64,000 nt of DNA. It comes from Ferrimonas balearica. GTDB taxonomy: Bacteria > Pseudomonadota > Gammaproteobacteria > Enterobacterales > Shewanellaceae. Shown in pieces: positions 26,065-35,655 of the stretch (position 1 is its first letter; each line of letters begins with the position of its first letter). The notes beneath the pieces were generated by a model, which saw only the letters and a list, made by a program, of their open reading frames with translations, did no database searches and had not been told where the DNA came from. A program made the position numbers and the translations under genes. Location of the stretch: assembly GCF_019802055.1 (NCBI RefSeq), contig NZ_JAHVHW010000007.1:310001-374000 (forward strand), read 5' to 3'.

Positions 26065-27942
26065 ATGATTCGATTCGCCCTTCGTCCCCTTGCGATCGCA
26101 CTGGCCTCCACGCTTGGATTGGCGGCCTGCAGTCAAACGCCAGCTCAGAGCGAAACCGCCGGGCAGCGTGTTCAGCCAAACAAGGCTGTGGTGTACCAGA
26201 TGTTCACCCGTCTGTTTGGCAACACCGAAACCGCCAACATTCCCTGGGGCACCAAGGAGCAGAACGGCGTCGGCAAGTTCAACGACATCACCGATGAGGC
26301 GTTGGAAGGAATTAAGGAGTTGGGGGTCAGCCACGTCTGGTACACCGGCGTTCTGCATCATGCCCTGGTGGGGGATTACACCGGGTATGGGATCAGCAAT
26401 GACGATCCGGACGTGATTAAGGGCCGTGCTGGCTCCCCCTATGCAGTAAAGGATTACTACAGCGTCAACCCGGACATGGCGAAGGACCCGGCCAACCGGA
26501 TGGCGGAGTTCAAGGCGCTGGTGGAGCGCAGCCATCAGCATGGCCTGAAGGTGATCATCGACATCGTGCCGAACCACATCGCCCGGGACTACCACTCTCT
26601 GGGCAAACCGGAAGGGGTAGAGGATTTCGGCGCCAGTGATGACACCGGCGTTGAGTATGCCCGGGACAACAACTTTTACTACGTGGTGGGTCAGCCCTTT
26701 AAAGTGCCGCAGTGGCTCGATGGGTATCAGCCCATCGGCGGTGAACCGCATCCGCTGGCGGACGGCGAGTTTGCCGAAAACCCCGCCAAGTGGACCGGCA
26801 ATGGCGCCCGCTCTGCCCAGCCCCATTTCCACGACTGGTACGAAACCGTCAAAGTGAATTACGGCGTCCGCCCCGATGGCTCCCATGATTTCCCTGAACT
26901 GCCCGCAGAGTACGCCACGCTGGATGTGACTGAGCACTACCAGTTCTGGCAGGGCAAGGATGTGCCGGATTCCTGGGAGAAGTTCCGGGACATCGTGCTG
27001 TTCTGGACCGAGTTCGGCATCGATGGCTTCCGCTATGACATGGCAGAGATGGTGCCGGTGGCGTTCTGGAGCTACCTCAACAGCCACATCAAACAGGTGA
27101 ACCCGGATGCCTTCCTGCTGGCGGAGGTGTACCAGCCCCACCTCTACCGGGACTACCTGCACTTGGGCAAGATGGATTACCTCTACGACAAGGTGGATCT
27201 CTACGACAGCCTGAAGGCGATCATCCAGGGGCGGGAAAGCACCGACGCCATCGTGCCGATTCAGGCCGCCAAAGCGGACATCGAGCACCATATGCTGCAC
27301 TTCCTGGAAAACCACGATGAGCAGCGCATCGCCAGCCCGGACTTCGCCGGTAAGGCCGAAAACGCCCTGCCGGCCATGGTGCTCTCCGCCACCCTGAGCA
27401 CCTCCCCCACCATGCTCTATTTCGGGCAGGATGTGGGAGAACCGGGCGAGGGGGATGCCGGGTTTGGTAAAGCCACCCGTACCACCATCTTCGACTACTG
27501 GGGCGTACCGGCCCATCAGCGCTGGATGAACGATGGCGCCTTTGATGGCGGTGCCCTGAGTGCCGACGAGCAAGCGCTGCGGGATTACTACATCCGCCTG
27601 ATGCAGTTTGTGGTGAGCAGCCCGGCACTGATGGGTGAGTATGCGGAGATCCACAGCGCCAACGCCCGGACGCCGGGCTACAGCAGCCGCCTCTACAGCT
27701 ATCTGCGCTGGAGCGATGCGCAGAAGCTGGTTATCGCCGCCAATTTTGATCAGCAGCAGGGCAGTGAGCTGACGCTGCGTATCCCGGCTGAGCGGATCCG
27801 CCAGTGGCAGTTGGCAGACGGGCAGCACCCCCTGACTGACCAACTGAGCGGCGACACTTTGATGCTGCAGGTGGAGAATGGCGAAGGGCAGGTGGCCCTG
27901 ACGCTGGCGCCCCTGCAGTCCCGGATCCTGGAACTGAAATAA
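26065..27942 (+). CDS. GH13 alpha-amylase family lipoprotein
   Basis: A 625-residue lipoprotein: signal peptide with lipobox LAAC (cysteine near residue 22). The GH13 core shows DIVPNH, the nucleophile in GFRYDMAE, the acid/base glutamate in LLAEVY and the third acidic residue in LENHDEQR. It is predicted to cut alpha-1,4-glucans in the periplasm or at the outer membrane. The ATG at 26065 is preferred to one at 26050, which would put a charged RDPH segment ahead of the signal peptide and has no ribosome site. It starts 41 bases after the halogenase and 19 bases precede the GH31 gene. Confidence 0.9.
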   Translation: MIRFALRPLAIALASTLGLAACSQTPAQSETAGQRVQPNKAVVYQMFTRLFGNTETANIPWGTKEQNGVGKFNDITDEALEGIKELGVSHVWYTGVLHHALVGDYTGYGISNDDPDVIKGRAGSPYAVKDYYSVNPDMAKDPANRMAEFKALVERSHQHGLKVIIDIVPNHIARDYHSLGKPEGVEDFGASDDTGVEYARDNNFYYVVGQPFKVPQWLDGYQPIGGEPHPLADGEFAENPAKWTGNGARSAQPHFHDWYETVKVNYGVRPDGSHDFPELPAEYATLDVTEHYQFWQGKDVPDSWEKFRDIVLFWTEFGIDGFRYDMAEMVPVAFWSYLNSHIKQVNPDAFLLAEVYQPHLYRDYLHLGKMDYLYDKVDLYDSLKAIIQGRESTDAIVPIQAAKADIEHHMLHFLENHDEQRIASPDFAGKAENALPAMVLSATLSTSPTMLYFGQDVGEPGEGDAGFGKATRTTIFDYWGVPAHQRWMNDGAFDGGALSADEQALRDYYIRLMQFVVSSPALMGEYAEIHSANARTPGYSSRLYSYLRWSDAQKLVIAANFDQQQGSELTLRIPAERIRQWQLADGQHPLTDQLSGDTLMLQVENGEGQVALTLAPLQSRILELK

Positions 27943-27961
27943 TAAGAACAAGAGGCAAACC

Positions 27962-30346
27962 ATGAATCGGATCCTGACCCCCTTTGCCGCCAGTCTGGCG
28001 CTGCTGTTGAGCGCCCCGACCCTGGCGGCCACCCTTACCGGCCACCACTTTGACCAGGGCAATCTGGTGCTGATCACCGACGAAGGCACCGTCACCCTCA
28101 GTGGCTACGGCGAGGGCGCGCTGGCGGTGCACTACGAGCAGCCCGGCGTAAAACAGCTGCCAGCCTTTGCCATTGATGAGCAGGCCCCGGTGGTAAAGGG
28201 CACGCTGACCCGACATGACGGCCAGTGGCACTATCAACTGCCAGAACTGACCGCCGTCATTGAAACCAGCCCCTTCAAACTCAGCTTTATGCATAACGGT
28301 GAGGTGGTGCTGGCGGAGGAGAGCGGCCTGTTTCTCCACGATAACCTGCGTGGCTTCCGTTTTGCCCTGAGTGAGGAGGAGAAGCTGATTGGCGGCGGCC
28401 AGCGGGTGCTGGGTCAGGAGAGTGCCAATGGCATGAACCGCCGTGGCCATCGCCTGCCGCTCTACAACAAGGCTTCCTACGGTTACACCACCCATGCTGA
28501 GCAGATGTACTACGGTCTGCCCGCGGTGCTCTCCTCCAACAAATACGCCCTGGTGTTCGACAACTCCGCCACCGGCTGGATGGACATGGGCAAAACCGAA
28601 TCCGATGTGCTGCAGTTCGAAGCGGTAGGCGGGCGTACCGCCTATCTGGTGGCTGCGGGGGAACACTACCCCGAAGTGATTGAGAACCTGACCGCCGCCA
28701 CCGGGCGTCAGCCGTTACCGCCGCGTTGGGCGCTGGGCAACTTCGCCTCCCGTTTTGGCTACCACACTGAGCAGGAAGCCCGGGACACCGTCGCCCGGTT
28801 CCGGGAAGAGGATTACCCGCTGGACGCCATCGTGCTGGATCTCTACTGGTTCGGTAAGGATGTGCAGGGCCATATGGGCAACCTGGCCTGGGACTACGAG
28901 GCGTTTCCCACTCCGGAGAAGATGATCGCCGATTTCCAGGCGGACGGGGTGAACACCATCCTGATCACCGAGCCCTTTGTGCTGACCACCTCCAAACGCT
29001 GGGAGGAAGCGGTGGAGGCGGGTGCACTGGCGCAAAACCTGGCGGGCCAACCCAAGACTTTTGACTTCTACTTCGGCAACACCGGCCTTATCGATGTGTT
29101 TTCAGATAAGGGGCAAGGTTGGTTCTGGGGGATCTATCAGGGGTTGATGGAGCAGGGCGTTAGCGGCTGGTGGGGCGATCTGGGTGAGCCGGAAGTGCAC
29201 CCCCACGACACCGTCCACGCCATCGGTACGGCGGATGAGATCCATAACGCCTACGGCCACCAGTGGGCCAGGATGGTGTATGAGGGGCTGCGTAAGGCAC
29301 AGCCGGACCAGCGCCCGATGATCATGATGCGCTCCGGCTTTGTCGGCTCTCAGCGTTACGGGATGATCCCCTGGACCGGCGACGTCAGCCGAAGCTGGGG
29401 CGGCTTGCAGCCCCAGGTTGAGCTGTCACTGCAGATGGGGGTGCTGGGTTTGGGCTACACCCACTCCGATCTTGGGGGCTTTGCCGGTGGCGAGGCGTTT
29501 GACGCCGAGATGTACATCCGCTGGATGCAGTACGGCGTGTTCCAGCCGGTGTATCGCCCCCACGCTCAGGAGAACATCGCGCCGGAGCCGGTGTTTCACG
29601 ACAAAGCGACCCGCGACACTCTGAGGGACTGGGTGAAGCTGCGCTATCGCATGCTGCCCTATAACTACACCCTGGCTTACCAGAACAGCGCCACCGGCCT
29701 GCCGCTGATGCGTCCCCTGATGTTTGAGAATGAGAGCGACCTGAGTGCGTTCGACAACAAAGACGCCTACCTCTGGGGCGATGCCTTCCTGGTGGCGCCG
29801 GTGGTGCATCCCGGCGTCACTGCCGTATCGGTTACCCTGCCTGAAGGCGTCTGGTTCGATTACTTCCGTGGCGAACGACACGAAGGCGGCAAAGCGGTCT
29901 CTGTGCCGGTCACCCTGGATACCCTGCCGGTGTTGGTACGGGCGGGCAGCTTTGTTCCCATGGTGGACGCCATGCGCTCGACGGCGGAGTACAGCAGTGC
30001 TGAGTTGAGCCTGCATTACTACCACGATGACAGTGTGACGGAGGCAAAGGGCCAGATGTACGAGGACGATGGCCGCAACCCCAACGCGCTGGCAGAGAAC
30101 GCCTATGAGTTGTTGAGCTTTGAAGCAAGCCGCAACGGCGAGGCGCTGGTCATCGATTTGACCTCAGACGGCGACTACCCCGGTCGTCCGGCCCAACGTG
30201 CGCTGAGCCTGGAGGTGCATCACCTCTCCCACGCACCGGAACGCGTCAGCCTGGATGGTAAAACGGTGAAATTTGAATGGCAGGACGGACACCTTACCGT
30301 TCCGATAAACTGGCAGCAACGACATCATCAGTTGGTTATCCGATGA
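27962..30346 (+). CDS. GH31 alpha-glucosidase, exported
   Basis: A 794-residue glycoside hydrolase of family 31 with a signal peptide ending TLAA. The nucleophile aspartate lies in the WWGDLGEPE stretch and the acid/base aspartate in WTGDVSRSW; the C-terminal beta-sandwich domains follow. GH31 enzymes release glucose from the non-reducing ends of alpha-glucans. Being exported, it would finish the work of the two lipoprotein amylases in the periplasm. It is the last gene of the receptor-side operon, before a strong terminator. Confidence 0.94.
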   Translation: MNRILTPFAASLALLLSAPTLAATLTGHHFDQGNLVLITDEGTVTLSGYGEGALAVHYEQPGVKQLPAFAIDEQAPVVKGTLTRHDGQWHYQLPELTAVIETSPFKLSFMHNGEVVLAEESGLFLHDNLRGFRFALSEEEKLIGGGQRVLGQESANGMNRRGHRLPLYNKASYGYTTHAEQMYYGLPAVLSSNKYALVFDNSATGWMDMGKTESDVLQFEAVGGRTAYLVAAGEHYPEVIENLTAATGRQPLPPRWALGNFASRFGYHTEQEARDTVARFREEDYPLDAIVLDLYWFGKDVQGHMGNLAWDYEAFPTPEKMIADFQADGVNTILITEPFVLTTSKRWEEAVEAGALAQNLAGQPKTFDFYFGNTGLIDVFSDKGQGWFWGIYQGLMEQGVSGWWGDLGEPEVHPHDTVHAIGTADEIHNAYGHQWARMVYEGLRKAQPDQRPMIMMRSGFVGSQRYGMIPWTGDVSRSWGGLQPQVELSLQMGVLGLGYTHSDLGGFAGGEAFDAEMYIRWMQYGVFQPVYRPHAQENIAPEPVFHDKATRDTLRDWVKLRYRMLPYNYTLAYQNSATGLPLMRPLMFENESDLSAFDNKDAYLWGDAFLVAPVVHPGVTAVSVTLPEGVWFDYFRGERHEGGKAVSVPVTLDTLPVLVRAGSFVPMVDAMRSTAEYSSAELSLHYYHDDSVTEAKGQMYEDDGRNPNALAENAYELLSFEASRNGEALVIDLTSDGDYPGRPAQRALSLEVHHLSHAPERVSLDGKTVKFEWQDGHLTVPINWQQRHHQLVIR

Positions 30347-30352
30347 ACCAAA

Positions 30353-30381
30353 TAAGCCGCCCATCGGGGCGGCTTACTTTT
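30353..30381. terminator. Bidirectional terminator after the GH31 gene
   Basis: TAAGCCGCCC/GGGCGGCTTA, a perfect 10-bp stem with ATCG loop and nearby T-rich sequence, between convergent genes. Confidence 0.88.
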
Positions 30382-30391
30382 GGGGTGTTAC

Positions 30392-30922
30392 TCAGAAGGT
30401 AATGGTGGCCCCGATGGTGTACATCCAGGTTTCGTCCAGGATATCCAGGTACTCCACTTCACCGCGGATGGCGAAGCTGCCCAGTTCAAACTCCAGGCCA
30501 ACGCCAGCGGCTAAGTCAAAGCCGTCGTCACTGGATTTCTGGCCTTCAAACTTGGTGTCCGAATCCCAGTAGATCCCGCCCAGCTTACCGAAACCACGGA
30601 TGGGCCCTAACGGGATACCCGCGACGGCGAACACGTCAAGGCCATAGGGGTCAACTTTGGCTGCGCCAGCGGTGGGGGAACCCAGATCCCGGTAGCTGCC
30701 TTCAACGGCAAAGACCGGTCCGAACTGGTAACCAACGAATAGCTTCCAGGCGAAATCGCTTTCATCGAATTCGGGGAAATCGATGTCGTCGATGCCTTTC
30801 TGCTGAATGGAGGCACTACCCAGGCTGGCGCCCACGTAGAAACCTTCGTCTTTCGCCAGTGCCGGAGCGCTGGCCAGGGCCAGCAGGACACTCAGTGTCA
30901 GTGTTTTACGTAACATCATCAT
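30392..30922 (-). CDS. Outer-membrane beta-barrel protein, porin/OmpA-like fold
   Basis: A 176-residue protein with signal peptide ending PALA, then eight predicted strands beginning GFYVGASLG and ending TIGATITF, the pattern of 8-stranded OmpA/OmpX-like barrels listed as outer membrane beta-barrel domain proteins. Three consecutive ATG codons follow AAGGAGAGG; the second or third (30919, 30916) gives better spacing than the first. The function is unknown. It is transcribed toward the GH31 gene and shares its terminator. Confidence 0.75.
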   Translation of the reverse strand: MMMLRKTLTLSVLLALASAPALAKDEGFYVGASLGSASIQQKGIDDIDFPEFDESDFAWKLFVGYQFGPVFAVEGSYRDLGSPTAGAAKVDPYGLDVFAVAGIPLGPIRGFGKLGGIYWDSDTKFEGQKSSDDGFDLAAGVGLEFELGSFAIRGEVEYLDILDETWMYTIGATITF

Positions 30923-31182
30923 CCTCTCCTTTGTTTCCAGCTTCCATGGCCGGCCTTTTTGCTGGCCGGTCCGCTTCGAATCAGGCCCGAAATCCGGTGT
31001 CGAATAACGGTTCGAAGCGATTTGAGCCTAGTCCAGATTGGCGAGGTGACAAGTTTTTGGACTTCGCTGTAAGCCGCGTCACAGAAGGGATTGGCCTTAA
31101 GTGGGGTTGAGGATCAGTCCCTTGTCAGGCAGGGAGGGTTGGGGATGGAATTTGTAACTAGGCTTTGTCTGGGCCGCCGGAT

Positions 31183-32175
31183 TCAGTCCACGTTGTAGAC
31201 CAGGATCAGGCTGGCGCCCTTCAATGCGGAGCCATAATTGACCAGCAATCCGACGCCGACGTCGTCCAGAAGTGGCACTTTCCCCTTGGTGTTGAGCAGC
31301 CACTCTGCGCTGAATTCGTAGTAGTGGTTGGTATCAAACGGACGCTCCGTGTCTCCCCGGATGTCGATGCGGTTGAAGGTGACCCGGTAGTCCTGAGCCG
31401 GCATTACCGCAGGGAAGGGACGGCGTATGGAGACACCATTGAGCCATCGCCAGGCTTCCGGATCCCCCTGAACTATCGGCCCCGGTTCGTTAAAAGTTCG
31501 GCCCCAGCTGTAGGCCAGGGCAGAGCGATAATGCCAATAGCCGCGTCCGCGCACAAAACGGTAATCCGCCCGCAGTTCCGGTTGCAGCATCCAGGCATCA
31601 ACGGTGATGTTGGTCAGCTGGTTATCGATCTCTGGTTGCAGCTGTCGGGTGATGGGATTGCGAAAGCTGAAGTCGTTGTCGTAGCGCATCAGGTGGGCGC
31701 CCAGCCCGAATTGAAACTGCCAGCGCTTGCCAAGCGGGTAGGAGAACGTGGGCTGAAGGAACAGGGTGTAGATCTTGTCGTCATTGATGTCGACCGTGGC
31801 ATCCTCCAGCGGAAACAGCGACAGCTCCTGCTTGGAGTGGATATAGCTCACCCGTGCAGTCAGCCCCAGTTCGCCCTCTCCCAACTGCGTCAGAGACCAG
31901 CTCCAGGGCAGGGTGTATACCTCCAGGTCATTGCGCAGCTCAATGGAGTTTTCGTCTCCAAAGTCCGGGTCGTCGATGGGCAGGAACTCATTGGGATCGA
32001 AGTTCACAAAGCCCAGAGTCAGGGCTTCGGTGTTACTCAGCAGCGCAGCGGTGCTGAATACTTCGTTAAGTTGCTGCCGGACCGCCTGTTCCAGTCCGGG
32101 GAAGCTCTGGCCATGGGCGGGCAGAGTGCCCCAAAACAGGGCAAGGGGCAGAGCCCTGAGCGCGTTTTTTCCCAC
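31183..32175 (-). CDS. Predicted outer-membrane beta-barrel protein
   Basis: A 330-residue exported protein with a signal peptide ending PAHG and a C-terminal half rich in amphipathic strands, ending LILVYNVD. It resembles the solitary autotransporter-like barrels described in Vibrio and Shewanella, but that assignment is tentative. The GTG at 32175 is chosen because AGGAG lies 5 bases upstream and the signal peptide begins there; the longer frame starts at a poor TTG. It is divergent from the MFS transporter, and the LacI-type operator at 32302 lies between them, so joint control is possible. Confidence 0.6.
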   Translation of the reverse strand: MGKNALRALPLALFWGTLPAHGQSFPGLEQAVRQQLNEVFSTAALLSNTEALTLGFVNFDPNEFLPIDDPDFGDENSIELRNDLEVYTLPWSWSLTQLGEGELGLTARVSYIHSKQELSLFPLEDATVDINDDKIYTLFLQPTFSYPLGKRWQFQFGLGAHLMRYDNDFSFRNPITRQLQPEIDNQLTNITVDAWMLQPELRADYRFVRGRGYWHYRSALAYSWGRTFNEPGPIVQGDPEAWRWLNGVSIRRPFPAVMPAQDYRVTFNRIDIRGDTERPFDTNHYYEFSAEWLLNTKGKVPLLDDVGVGLLVNYGSALKGASLILVYNVD

Positions 32176-32301
32176 CTCTTCTCCTGAGTTTCTGAGTCTG
32201 TACTTCAAGCCGGGCCTCAATCCTCGCCCCGGAGCGAGATGGCGAAGATAACCGGTTTTTCCCCGATGCCCAACTGCCCCTTTTCAGGGCAGGCGAAAGG
32301 A

Positions 32302-32315
32302 TGAATACGTATGCA
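32302..32315. promoter_or_regulatory. LacI-family operator upstream of the MFS transporter
   Basis: TGAATACGTATGCA, identical over 14 bases to the site at 21413. As there, CTGATTACCATC follows about 25 bases later. Confidence 0.82.
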
Positions 32316-32469
32316 AGACATTGTTGCCATAGGGGCGCTCTGATTACCATCCCTGAACATGCCCGTAACAATGGGCTCGGCGGTGTAACGCCGCGGTTCG
32401 AACTTGTCTCGAAGTGGGCTAGGATAAGCCCGGCAGGTAAGCCCACGATAACAATAAGAGGAACCTGGG

Positions 32470-33987
32470 ATGGTGAAGGAGAAACCCGATCTGAGCTTTT
32501 GGCAGATCTGGAACATGTGCTTTGGCTTTCTCGGCATTCAGTTTGGTTTTGCACTTCAAAACGCCAACGTCAGTCGCATCTTTCAAACCCTCGGCGCCGA
32601 GATGGATACCATCCCGCTGTTGTGGATCGCCGGCCCGGTAACCGGTCTTATCGTCCAACCCATTGTCGGTCACTTCAGTGACAAAACCTGGACCCGCCTG
32701 GGTCGTCGCCGTCCCTATTTCCTCTATGGTGCCATGGTCACCAGTCTGGCATTGATCGCCATGCCCAATGCCGGTGTGCTGTGGGTGGCGGCGGGGATGC
32801 TCTGGATCATGGATGCCGCCATCAATGTGTCGATGGAACCCTTCCGCGCCTTTGTCGGCGATAATCTGCCCAAGCGCCAGCAGGCCAAGGGCTACGCCAT
32901 GCAGAGCTTCTTTATCGGCGTTGGCGCTGTCGTGGCGTCCATGTTGCCCTGGATCCTTGCCAAGTTCGGCGTCAGCAATGAAGCCCCTGAGGGGATGATC
33001 CCCGATACGGTCCGCTACGCTTTCTATGCCGGTGCGGTGGTGCTGTTTGCCGCTGTTGGCTGGACCGTCTATCGCAGCCGGGAGTATTCGCCGGAGCAAC
33101 TGGCGGAGTTTGAGGCTCAGGAGTCCGGCGAGCGTCACCACAGTGAGCGCCGCGAGGCCGCAGCCTATCGTCGCAGTGCCTTTGCCTGGCTGAGCCCCGG
33201 CTTGCTGGCCAGCGGCGCCATCTACCTGTGGGGCTGGGATCCGCAACTTTATATCCTCAGCGTGGCGTTAACGGTGTTTGGTCTTATCCAGCTGTGGGTG
33301 TCCCGTGGCCGCGCCAGTGGCAAAGCGGACAACGGCCTCTCTACGGTAATGGATGACCTGTTTGCCATGCCCACCCCGATGAAACAGCTGGCGGTGGTTC
33401 AGTTCTTCTCCTGGTTTGCCCTGTTTGCCATGTGGATCTACACCACTGCGGCGGTCACCAGCGTGCATTTTGGCAGCAGCGACCCCAGCTCGGCGGCGTT
33501 TAACGAGGGCGCCAACTGGGTGGGGGTGCTGTTTGCGGCCTACAACGGTTTCTCCGCCATTGCCGCCATCGTGATTCCGGTGATGGTTCGTCAGCTTGGC
33601 TTGCGCATGGCACACCTGATCAACCTGCTGCTGGGTGCTGCGGGTCTGGCCTCATTCCTGGTGATCTCCGACCCAACGCTGCTGCTGGTGGCGATGGTTG
33701 GCGTCGGTTTTGCCTGGGCCTCCATTCTGTCCCTGCCCTACGCCATGCTGGCGGGCTGTCTGCCGGCGGCCAAGATGGGGGTCTATATGGGGATCTTTAA
33801 CTTCTTTATCGTGATTCCACAGCTGCTGGCGGCCAGTGTGCTGGGGCTGATCCTGCGTATGGGTTTTGATAACCAGCCCATCTACGCTCTGGCCATCGGT
33901 GCCGTAAGCCTGGTGATTGCCGGTGTGGCTGCCTTGCGGGTCAACCAGAACGGCGCCGCTCTGGCCCAAAGCCCCAGCGTATCCTGA
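32470..33987 (+). CDS. MFS (GPH/SUT-type) sugar transporter, probably maltose/maltodextrin
   Basis: A 505-residue inner-membrane protein with about 12 hydrophobic helices. The RLGRRRPYFL loop after helices 2-3 and the opening FWQIWNMCFGFLGIQFGFALQ match SUT/GPH-type sugar symporters of the MalT kind. It would import maltose and short maltodextrins with protons. AGAGGA lies about 10 bases before the ATG. It begins a two-gene unit with a GH13 lipoprotein and has a LacI-family operator 155 bases upstream. The sugar is inferred from the neighbours. Confidence 0.9.
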   Translation: MVKEKPDLSFWQIWNMCFGFLGIQFGFALQNANVSRIFQTLGAEMDTIPLLWIAGPVTGLIVQPIVGHFSDKTWTRLGRRRPYFLYGAMVTSLALIAMPNAGVLWVAAGMLWIMDAAINVSMEPFRAFVGDNLPKRQQAKGYAMQSFFIGVGAVVASMLPWILAKFGVSNEAPEGMIPDTVRYAFYAGAVVLFAAVGWTVYRSREYSPEQLAEFEAQESGERHHSERREAAAYRRSAFAWLSPGLLASGAIYLWGWDPQLYILSVALTVFGLIQLWVSRGRASGKADNGLSTVMDDLFAMPTPMKQLAVVQFFSWFALFAMWIYTTAAVTSVHFGSSDPSSAAFNEGANWVGVLFAAYNGFSAIAAIVIPVMVRQLGLRMAHLINLLLGAAGLASFLVISDPTLLLVAMVGVGFAWASILSLPYAMLAGCLPAAKMGVYMGIFNFFIVIPQLLAASVLGLILRMGFDNQPIYALAIGAVSLVIAGVAALRVNQNGAALAQSPSVS

Positions 33988-33997
33988 GGAGGCGATG

Positions 33998-35650
33998 ATG
34001 AAACCTATGACGCCTCTGGCGGTGGCGGTGGCGATGGCCGTGGCTCTCGGCGGTTGTGCCGCCAATTCTGAATCCGCACCGGAGTACTACGGTACGGCCC
34101 ATCCGTTTGCCAGCGAAGCGATCTACTTTGTGATTACCGATCGCTTTGTGGATGGCGACCCCGGCAACAACTACCCCAAAGACAGCGGCTGGGATCAGCC
34201 CCTGATCTGGGACAATGGTGATGTTGCCAATGTGGGATACCAGGGCGGTGACTTTAAGGGCCTGTTGGATAACGCCGACTACGTGACCGAGATGGGCTTT
34301 ACCGCTGTCTGGATGACGCCGATTGTGCAGAATCCTGCCGAAGCGTTTACCGGAGGGCATCCGATCCGTCGGGAAGGGTTCGCGATGGATCGGGGCAAGG
34401 CGGGGTATCACGGCTACTGGGGCGTGAACTTCTATCAACTGGACAAGCACCTCCCCTCCGAAGGGCTGGATTACGCAGCCTTTACCGCCGCAATGAAGGT
34501 GAAAGGGCTGAAAACCGTGCTGGACGTGGTGATCAATCACGGCTCGCCCGCCTACACCATGCCCGCTCCTCAGCCCGAATTCGGCAAGCTCTACGACCGG
34601 GACGGTAACCTGGTGGCCGATCACCAGAATCTGCCCCCGTCGGAGCTGGACCCCGTCAACGAGCCGCTTCACCGCTTTTTCAACACGGAACCGGATCTGG
34701 CGCAGTTGGCCGACATGAATGTCGAGCGCCCGGAAGTGATGGACTACTTTGTCGGCGCTTACCTGCAGTGGCTGGAGCAGGGGGCCGCGGCGTTTCGCAT
34801 CGATACCGTCAAACACGTACCCAAACCCGCCTGGGCGGAGTTCAGCCGTCGCATTCGTGCTCAATACCCGGACCTGTTTATGTTTGGCGAGGTGTATGAC
34901 TACGACGCCGAAGTGATTGGCCAATATACCCGGGAAGAGAACGGTGGCATGAGCGTGCTGGACTTCCCGATGAAGGCGGCGCTGGGTGAGATCTTCGAAC
35001 AGGGTGCGGGGTTCGAGGTGTTAGCGCCCACTCTCCATCTGAACGGCGGCAGCTATGCCAACCCCTACGAGCTGACCACCTTCTACGACAACCACGATAT
35101 GCCCCGCATCAACGCCACGGATGAGGGCTTTATCGATGCCCATAACTGGCTGTTTACCGCCCGGGGCATTCCGGTGATCTACTACGGCTCCGAGATGGGT
35201 TTTGAGCGGGGCAAAGCGGAACACGCGGGCAACCGAAACTATTTTGGTACCGCCAACCTGGCGGCGGCCCGTGAACACCCTATCCGCCACCACCTGAGCC
35301 GAATCGCCAAGGTGCGGCAGCAATCCGTTGCGTTGCAGCGAGGTCTGCAACTTAACCTGACGCTGGAGGGCGATCTCGCCCTGTTCTACCGGGTCTATCA
35401 GCGTGAGGGAGAGGCTCAGACGGCGCTGGTGATGCTGAACAAAGGCGACACCCCGGTTCGGATGGAGGAGGGGCGCTATGCTCAGCCCGGCCAGTGGCGG
35501 GATGCCATGAGCGAAGAGACCGTAATGCTGAGCGAGGGCGAGGCACTGGTAGCCGATGTGCCCGCCCATGGCGTCAGAGTGTTCCTGCGAGACGGCGCCA
35601 TTGTGGGTGACGAGTTGCAGGCCGCCCTGAGCACCCTGGTGGCGGAGTAG
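33998..35650 (+). CDS. GH13 alpha-amylase/cyclomaltodextrinase-like lipoprotein
   Basis: A 550-residue lipoprotein (lipobox LGGC near residue 20). GH13 landmarks: AVWMTPIVQN, DVVINHG, the nucleophile in AFRIDTVKH, the glutamate in FGEVYD and the last acidic residue in YDNHDMPR. The form of the start region (AIYFVITDRFVDGDP) is typical of amylases and glucanotransferases that bind calcium. It starts 10 bases after the MFS gene; of two adjacent ATGs the second (33998) is 5 bases from AGGAGG. It probably shortens maltodextrins before import. The divergence from the 26 kb GH13 suggests different bond or chain-length preference. Confidence 0.9.
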   Translation: MKPMTPLAVAVAMAVALGGCAANSESAPEYYGTAHPFASEAIYFVITDRFVDGDPGNNYPKDSGWDQPLIWDNGDVANVGYQGGDFKGLLDNADYVTEMGFTAVWMTPIVQNPAEAFTGGHPIRREGFAMDRGKAGYHGYWGVNFYQLDKHLPSEGLDYAAFTAAMKVKGLKTVLDVVINHGSPAYTMPAPQPEFGKLYDRDGNLVADHQNLPPSELDPVNEPLHRFFNTEPDLAQLADMNVERPEVMDYFVGAYLQWLEQGAAAFRIDTVKHVPKPAWAEFSRRIRAQYPDLFMFGEVYDYDAEVIGQYTREENGGMSVLDFPMKAALGEIFEQGAGFEVLAPTLHLNGGSYANPYELTTFYDNHDMPRINATDEGFIDAHNWLFTARGIPVIYYGSEMGFERGKAEHAGNRNYFGTANLAAAREHPIRHHLSRIAKVRQQSVALQRGLQLNLTLEGDLALFYRVYQREGEAQTALVMLNKGDTPVRMEEGRYAQPGQWRDAMSEETVMLSEGEALVADVPAHGVRVFLRDGAIVGDELQAALSTLVAE

Positions 35651-35655
35651 GGCGC

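Noticed and set aside
25918-28095. A 725-codon minus-strand frame opposite the GH13 lipoprotein
   Set aside because: Antisense shadow in GC-rich DNA; the plus strand carries the catalytic motifs.
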